A stretch of 46,833 nt of DNA from the NCBI GenBank assembly GCA_026394015.1, contig JAPKZA010000281.1, positions 1 through 46,833 on the forward strand, read 5' to 3'. The notes beneath the pieces were generated by a model. That model searched no databases and was not told the origin of the DNA. It was given only the letters and a program-made list of their open reading frames with translations. Positions within the stretch are counted from its first letter, which is position 1. Every line of letters begins with the position of its first letter. The position numbers and the translations under genes are program-made. Shown piece after piece: positions 42,513-46,833 of the stretch. This DNA is from Acidobacteriota bacterium. GTDB lineage: Bacteria > Acidobacteriota > Terriglobia > Bryobacterales > Bryobacteraceae.

Positions 42513-45434
42513 ATGCTTCCAATCTATCGCTTACTCGCTGTACTTGTGCTTACTCATCTGGGCTTACTCGCCCAGGTCGACCGCGCCACTCTCTCGGGCG
42601 TCGTCACGGATCCTTCCGGCGCTGTCCTCGCCAGCGCCTCCATCGCCCTTGAATCCCCCACCAACGGCTTCAAACGCGAAGTCAAGTCCGCCGCCAACGG
42701 TTCTTACCAATTACCCGGCCTCCCCATCGGTACTTATACCGTCTCCGTATCTCTCAACGGCTTCTCCACCGCTAAGTTCGATTCCGTAGTCCTCGGCGTC
42801 GGCCAATCCCGCGTCCTCGACGCCCAACTCCAAGTCGGTGCCGTCGCCTCGGCCATCGAAGTCAACGCCGCCGCCACCCCGCTCGAACAGACGAACGCCG
42901 AAATCGGCTCCGTCATCGGCGAACAGCAGATCAAAAACATCCCCCTCAACGGTCGCCACTGGGCCTCCCTCATGGCCCTCGCTCCCGGAGCCGTCAACGT
43001 CGGCGAAGGCAACCAAAACTCCATCCGCTTCTTCGGCCGCCCCCGCGATGACAACAATTGGACCTTCGACGGCGTCGATGCCACCGGCATCAAAGACCCC
43101 CGTCAGGAAGGCAACCTCCGTCTCGTGATCTCGACCGACTCCATCGCCGAGTTCCGCGTCAACTCCCTCCCCTTCACCGCCGAAGGCGGCGTCGGCGGCG
43201 GTGCCCAAATCAACCTCGTCTCCAAAACCGGTACCAACCAGTTCCACGGCTCGACCTACGAATTCTTCCGCAACAGCGCCCTCGATGCGCGCCGCCCCTT
43301 TGATGGCCCCAATCCCGCGCCCTTCCGCCTGAACCAGTTCGGCGCCAACCTCGGCGGTCCCATCGTCAAGAACCGGACGTTCTTCTTCGCTAACTACGAA
43401 GGTCTCCTCCAGCGCCTCAGCATCTCCCGCGTTGACGGCCTCGTCCCCAGCGCCACCTTCCGCGCCGCGACGCCCCAGGCCCTCCGCGGCATCATCAACG
43501 CCTTCCCCGTCGGCAACGCCCCCGGGCCCAACGCCAACGTCGATCGCCTCTTCGCCACCACCCCGGAACGGCGCAACGAACACAGCGGCATGGCGCGCAT
43601 CGTCCAGCGCATCAACGACAAACACAGCCTGTTCTTCCGCCTCGCCATGACCGACGGCCTCATCAGCGAAATCCGCAACGGTCTGCTCGAAACCCGCGAC
43701 TCCAACATCCGCCCCACCAACGTCACCACCCAGTGGCAGCAGATCTGGAGCACCCGCCTCATTAACGAAACGAAGCTAGGCTTTAACCGTTCCGCCCTCA
43801 CCCGCAACGACGTCGGGCGCCTCCCGGAAGGCATCGCCATCCCCGGCTTCAGCACAACGCAAGCCACCAGCTACATCATCGAGAAGCCCAGCACTTACTC
43901 CATCGTCGACAACCTCTCCTGGATTCGCGGTCGCCACACCATTAAACTCGGTGGCGAAATCCGCCGCATCCACCTCAACGTCGGCAACGGCACCGCCACC
44001 TCCCTCGCCTTCGCCAGCCTCGACGCCTTCCAGCGCAACGCTCTCGACCGCGTCACCCTCAGCGCCCGCCTCGATACCGTCGGTGTCCGCCGCACGTTCT
44101 ATTCCGTCTACGCCCAGGACGAAATCCGCTTCAGCCCCCAACTCACCCTCAACCTCGGCCTCCGCTACGAGTACTACACCGTCTCGAAGGATGTCGTCGG
44201 TCGCGGCCGCGTCTTCGATTTTGTTCGCTGCCAAGGCTTCTGTGCCCCCGGAACCCCCTGGTTCTTCCCGGACCGCGACAACATCCAGCCCCGCATCTCG
44301 CTGGCCTACTCCCCCAAAGCCCTCAAGGGCCGCACCGTCATCCGCACCGGCTTCGGCCGCTACATCGGCCCCGGCCAGAATGACGACGTCACCGCCGCCA
44401 TCGACAGCCTCCCGGAGAATCTCTCCCTCTCCGCCGCCGACGCGCCCGGCCTCAGCTTCCCCCCCACCCCGTTCCTCGGTCAACTCCGCGCCCAGGGTCA
44501 AACCCCCCGCAGTGTCCAGCGCGACCGCAAGGAACCAGAGTCCATGCAGTGGACCCTCTCCATCCAGCAGCAACTCGCCTTCAGCCTCGTCGGCCAAGTC
44601 GCCTACGTCGGCAACGTCGGCCGCAATCAGCTCACCCGAACTTACGTCAACACGTTCGACCCCATCACCCGTCGCCGACCCCTCGCCACCTTCAACCAGA
44701 TCGACGAAAAACGCTTCGACGGCAACACCAGCTTCCACGGCCTCCAGTCTTCTCTGAACCGCTCCTTCTCGAAGGGCCTCCTCTTCCAGGCGCAGTACAT
44801 GTGGGGCCACGCCATCTCCGACAACGCCGGCTCCGGCGAAGGCGGCCAGATTCAGGACGTCGCCTGCCGCGCCTGTGACAAAGGCGATGCCGATTACGAC
44901 ATCCGCCACACCTTCACCGCCAACACCGTCTACCAGCTTCCCTTCGCCCGCAAGCGCTGGTACGGCGGCTGGGACCTCAGCGGCATCTTCACGACCCGCA
45001 CCGGCCGGCCGTTCACGGTCCTCGTCAACCGCGCCGCCACCGTCGTCCCCTCAGGCCAAACCCAAACCCAGCGCGCCAACTACCTCGGCGGAGACCCCTA
45101 CGTCGCAAACCCCACCGCCAACCTGTGGCTGAACCCGGCCGCCTTCGGCATCCCCGCCGCCGGCACCTACGGGAACTCCGGCCGCAACCGCTTCCGGGGT
45201 CCCGGCCTCTGGCAAGCTGACCTCGGTATCGCCAAGCAGTTCCGCGTCACCGAACGCTTCGCGCTCGATTTCCGCACCGAAATGTTCAACCTGTTCAACC
45301 GAGCCCAGTTCGGCAACCCGGTCAACAACATCTCGACGCCCACCGTCGGCCGCATTCTAACCACCGCCAACGACGGTGCCACCGGCACCGGCACCTCCCG
45401 CCAACTCCAGTTCATGCTCCGCCTGAACTTCTAA
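42513..45434 (+). CDS. Oar-like TonB-dependent receptor with carboxypeptidase-regulatory domain
   Basis: A 973-residue outer-membrane protein. A signal peptide (MLPIYRLLAVLVLTHLGLLAQ) is followed by an immunoglobulin-like carboxypeptidase-regulatory domain (GVVTDPSGAVLASASIALES, residues 25-105), a plug domain (IKNIPLNGRHWASLMALAPG) and a long beta-barrel that ends in a phenylalanine (QLQFMLRLNF). The NIPLNGR-type plug and this domain order are common in Acidobacteriota. It probably takes up large polymers or peptides with TonB energy. Its start is 39 bases after the helicase stop. The stop is shared with the convergent gene at 45431. Confidence 0.92.
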   Translation: MLPIYRLLAVLVLTHLGLLAQVDRATLSGVVTDPSGAVLASASIALESPTNGFKREVKSAANGSYQLPGLPIGTYTVSVSLNGFSTAKFDSVVLGVGQSRVLDAQLQVGAVASAIEVNAAATPLEQTNAEIGSVIGEQQIKNIPLNGRHWASLMALAPGAVNVGEGNQNSIRFFGRPRDDNNWTFDGVDATGIKDPRQEGNLRLVISTDSIAEFRVNSLPFTAEGGVGGGAQINLVSKTGTNQFHGSTYEFFRNSALDARRPFDGPNPAPFRLNQFGANLGGPIVKNRTFFFANYEGLLQRLSISRVDGLVPSATFRAATPQALRGIINAFPVGNAPGPNANVDRLFATTPERRNEHSGMARIVQRINDKHSLFFRLAMTDGLISEIRNGLLETRDSNIRPTNVTTQWQQIWSTRLINETKLGFNRSALTRNDVGRLPEGIAIPGFSTTQATSYIIEKPSTYSIVDNLSWIRGRHTIKLGGEIRRIHLNVGNGTATSLAFASLDAFQRNALDRVTLSARLDTVGVRRTFYSVYAQDEIRFSPQLTLNLGLRYEYYTVSKDVVGRGRVFDFVRCQGFCAPGTPWFFPDRDNIQPRISLAYSPKALKGRTVIRTGFGRYIGPGQNDDVTAAIDSLPENLSLSAADAPGLSFPPTPFLGQLRAQGQTPRSVQRDRKEPESMQWTLSIQQQLAFSLVGQVAYVGNVGRNQLTRTYVNTFDPITRRRPLATFNQIDEKRFDGNTSFHGLQSSLNRSFSKGLLFQAQYMWGHAISDNAGSGEGGQIQDVACRACDKGDADYDIRHTFTANTVYQLPFARKRWYGGWDLSGIFTTRTGRPFTVLVNRAATVVPSGQTQTQRANYLGGDPYVANPTANLWLNPAAFGIPAAGTYGNSGRNRFRGPGLWQADLGIAKQFRVTERFALDFRTEMFNLFNRAQFGNPVNNISTPTVGRILTTANDGATGTGTSRQLQFMLRLNF

Positions 45435-45931
45435 CGCAACGCAAACGAAACTGGTTGGGAACTCACCGTTCCCAACCAGATGTTCTTCGGCTGGTCCACC
45501 CGGTGCCAAGCCACGGATTGAAATCTCGCCGCAGCCGTATACCGTCCCGGCGCCAAATCCCGAAATTCGAAAGTCCCCCACTTCATCCCATACCCCCCTT
45601 CCTGCTTCACAAACGTACCCTCCGCCATCACCACTTCGCCCCCTGCCGGAACACTCTTAAAAAACTTCGCAGACGCCGTCCCGTCCATCGTCATCACAGT
45701 TCTCCAATCGAGCCGGTCCACCGACCCCTTCCCCACAGCCTCTAATACCAGCTCGCAAGGCTGTAATCCCTCGTGCAACAGAAACACCCGCTCCCCGCGC
45801 CCCGCGTTCCGCATCACCGCCCGCCATCCCAACTCTCCCACCCGCTCCAACCGCAACGGCAAATCCACGTCCTGCCCCCCGCCCGCAACGGCCGCCAACA
45901 AAAGCAACGCCGCTCCCACTTTCAGAAACAT
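45431..45931 (-). CDS. Secreted protein, beta-sandwich-like, unknown function
   Basis: A 166-residue exported protein with a signal peptide (MFLKVGAALLLLAAVAGGG). The rest is predicted mostly beta (LPLRLERVGELGWRAVMRNAG, ERVFLLHEGLQPCELVLEAVG, GTFEFRDLAPGRYTAAARFQS), like an immunoglobulin-fold accessory domain such as the BsuPI-like proteinase-inhibitor group, but I cannot confirm a family. It converges with the TonB-dependent receptor gene, and its stop overlaps that gene by four bases. A perfect hairpin lies in its last codons. Confidence 0.7.
   Translation of the reverse strand: MFLKVGAALLLLAAVAGGGQDVDLPLRLERVGELGWRAVMRNAGRGERVFLLHEGLQPCELVLEAVGKGSVDRLDWRTVMTMDGTASAKFFKSVPAGGEVVMAEGTFVKQEGGYGMKWGTFEFRDLAPGRYTAAARFQSVAWHRVDQPKNIWLGTVSSQPVSFALR
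45451..45479. terminator. Bidirectional hairpin inside the 3' end of a coding region
   Basis: A perfect 12-bp stem, CTGGTTGGGAAC (45451-45462) and GTTCCCAACCAG (45468-45479), with loop TCACC. It is 16 bases after the receptor stop, so it can end that transcript. On the minus strand it is followed by TTTCGTTTGCG and lies inside the last codons (WLGTVSSQP) of the convergent gene, so it could also serve that transcript. Confidence 0.75.
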
Positions 45932-45946
45932 AACAGCATCCTACCG

Positions 45947-46645
45947 CTAATGCGTCTTCTTGTGGCCAAAAATGTAGGCGACCTCTAACATCATCGCCGG
46001 CTTCCCACTCCCCGCATTGTTCGCCGCCTTCCACCCGGTAATAATCAACAAGTCCGGCCGCGGCTGATAGCTCACCCCAAAAATCGCCGCCGCTAAGTCG
46101 TGCGTCCCCGTAAACCAATCCGCCACCAACGACACCTTCTTCGTCAACGGCTGCTCCACCCCCACCATCGCCTTCGTCACCGTCCGCCCAAAAATCTGCC
46201 GCGTTCCCCAACTCGGTCCCGCCGTCAGCCGCGTCCGCGTTCGTGGAACCCGCACGCTCGCCAACCCATACGCCCACAGCCCCACCCCGTTCCCCCGAAA
46301 CGACACCGGCACCATCGCCCCGCCCGCCACCGTTACCTCGTGCCGCTTCGCCCACTCCCCGCGCACCAAATAGCGCTTCTTGAACCCCATCCCCAAAGCC
46401 AACTCCGGACTCGTAGGCCGCGAAAGCCCATACAAGCTCGACGCCAACTCCCACCCCTTCCCCAACCCATACGTCGCAAACGTGAAGCTATTCCAATAGC
46501 CCCCGCTCTCAAAAACGTTCCCCTGCGACTCATGCGCCAACGCAAACTCGCCCTTCGGCGCCACATCGCTGCTCGGGATCCCCACAATCAGCGATTGTCC
46601 CCATACCGCAACAGACCACCCAAGAAACAGAAAGAAACTCTTCAA
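45947..46645 (-). CDS. Exported beta-barrel-like outer-membrane protein, unknown function
   Basis: A 232-residue protein with a signal peptide (MKSFFLFLGWSVAVWGQ). The rest alternates polar and hydrophobic residues with aromatic girdles (GGYWNSFTFATYGLGKGWELASSLYGL, GVGLWAYGLASVRVP, KVSLVADWFTGTHDLAAAIFGVSYQ), as in small outer-membrane barrels of 10 to 12 strands. No precise family is recognised. It is 15 bases upstream of the secreted-protein gene on the same strand, so the two may be cotranscribed. The region from 46646 to the window end holds no gene I can support. Confidence 0.68.
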   Translation of the reverse strand: MKSFFLFLGWSVAVWGQSLIVGIPSSDVAPKGEFALAHESQGNVFESGGYWNSFTFATYGLGKGWELASSLYGLSRPTSPELALGMGFKKRYLVRGEWAKRHEVTVAGGAMVPVSFRGNGVGLWAYGLASVRVPRTRTRLTAGPSWGTRQIFGRTVTKAMVGVEQPLTKKVSLVADWFTGTHDLAAAIFGVSYQPRPDLLIITGWKAANNAGSGKPAMMLEVAYIFGHKKTH

Positions 46646-46833
46646 GCCGCTTGGTTCCGCTTACAAACCAACAGCCGATGATCCTCTACTTCTAATCACT
46701 GCTGTCCGAAACAACTCGAGAACGGGCGACACGTGTTGTAAACATGGGTCTTAAGCCGTTGGAATTGAGTTCGGAAAGTTGAGGTCTAGTTTTTCGGGTT
46801 ACTGTCTCCTGTCCAAGAAGATTGCCCGTGGGC

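Overview
The window looks like a chromosomal piece of a high-GC Acidobacteriota bacterium, probably of the Bryobacteraceae/Solibacter group. This is an inference from gene content: a very large Oar-like TonB-dependent receptor with an N-terminal carboxypeptidase-regulatory domain, a fused mycobacterial-type KGD 2-oxoglutarate enzyme, a Tat-exported sulfatase, a MoxR/DUF58/transglutaminase operon, and strong preference for C/G-ending codons. No rRNA gene or species-specific marker is present, so the placement is tentative.

Left end (1-3372), accessory. An orphan HicA-like toxin follows a perfect 20-bp tandem repeat. Then a small genomic island lies between two perfect 74-bp direct repeats (490-563 and 3295-3368). 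The right repeat is the 3' part of an intact tRNA-Ala(GGC). The left one is the same 3' part without a matching 5' acceptor strand, which is the footprint of site-specific integration into a tRNA gene. The island carries a HigB/HigA-like toxin-antitoxin pair, an unknown ORF, and a broken HTH-ParA gene with an in-frame TAA and a frameshift. No integrase was found in it.

3373-6524: an HD-domain protein, a selenocysteine tRNA (selC, anticodon TCA, 8-bp acceptor stem), a small membrane protein, a TauE/SafE exporter and a convergent sulfatase whose stop codon overlaps that of the exporter. 6570-13087: a four-gene operon, DUF58 - transglutaminase - MoxR ATPase - secreted TPR protein. 13118-19994: kgd, a Gfo/Idh/MocA oxidoreductase, then divergently a small unknown protein coupled to an M24-fold protein that has lost most metal ligands, and a decayed SnoaL-like gene. 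19940-25635 (minus): a tightly overlapping cluster of five glycosyltransferases ending in alanine racemase, probably for surface polysaccharide or envelope glycans.

25658-31495: a small secreted protein, then a minus-strand operon of glutamine synthetase-like enzyme, SDR, aldehyde dehydrogenase and S9 peptidase, suggestive of amine or amino-compound catabolism. 31632-34489: groES-groEL with a promoter and a strong terminator, followed by a UPF0175/DUF3368 toxin-antitoxin pair. 34531-39589 (minus): a broken secreted-protein gene, mtnA, a CPBP protease, uvrA and a small PGPGW membrane protein, joined by short overlaps. 39746-46645: a PilZ protein, an MrfA/Hrq1-like helicase, the TonB-dependent receptor, and two minus-strand envelope proteins. 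46646-46833 holds nothing I can support.

Three loci (1820-3204, 19611-19994, 34531-34947) are broken by in-frame stops or frameshifts. The breaking stops are TAA, so the selenocysteine tRNA cannot suppress them. They could be real decay or assembly errors.
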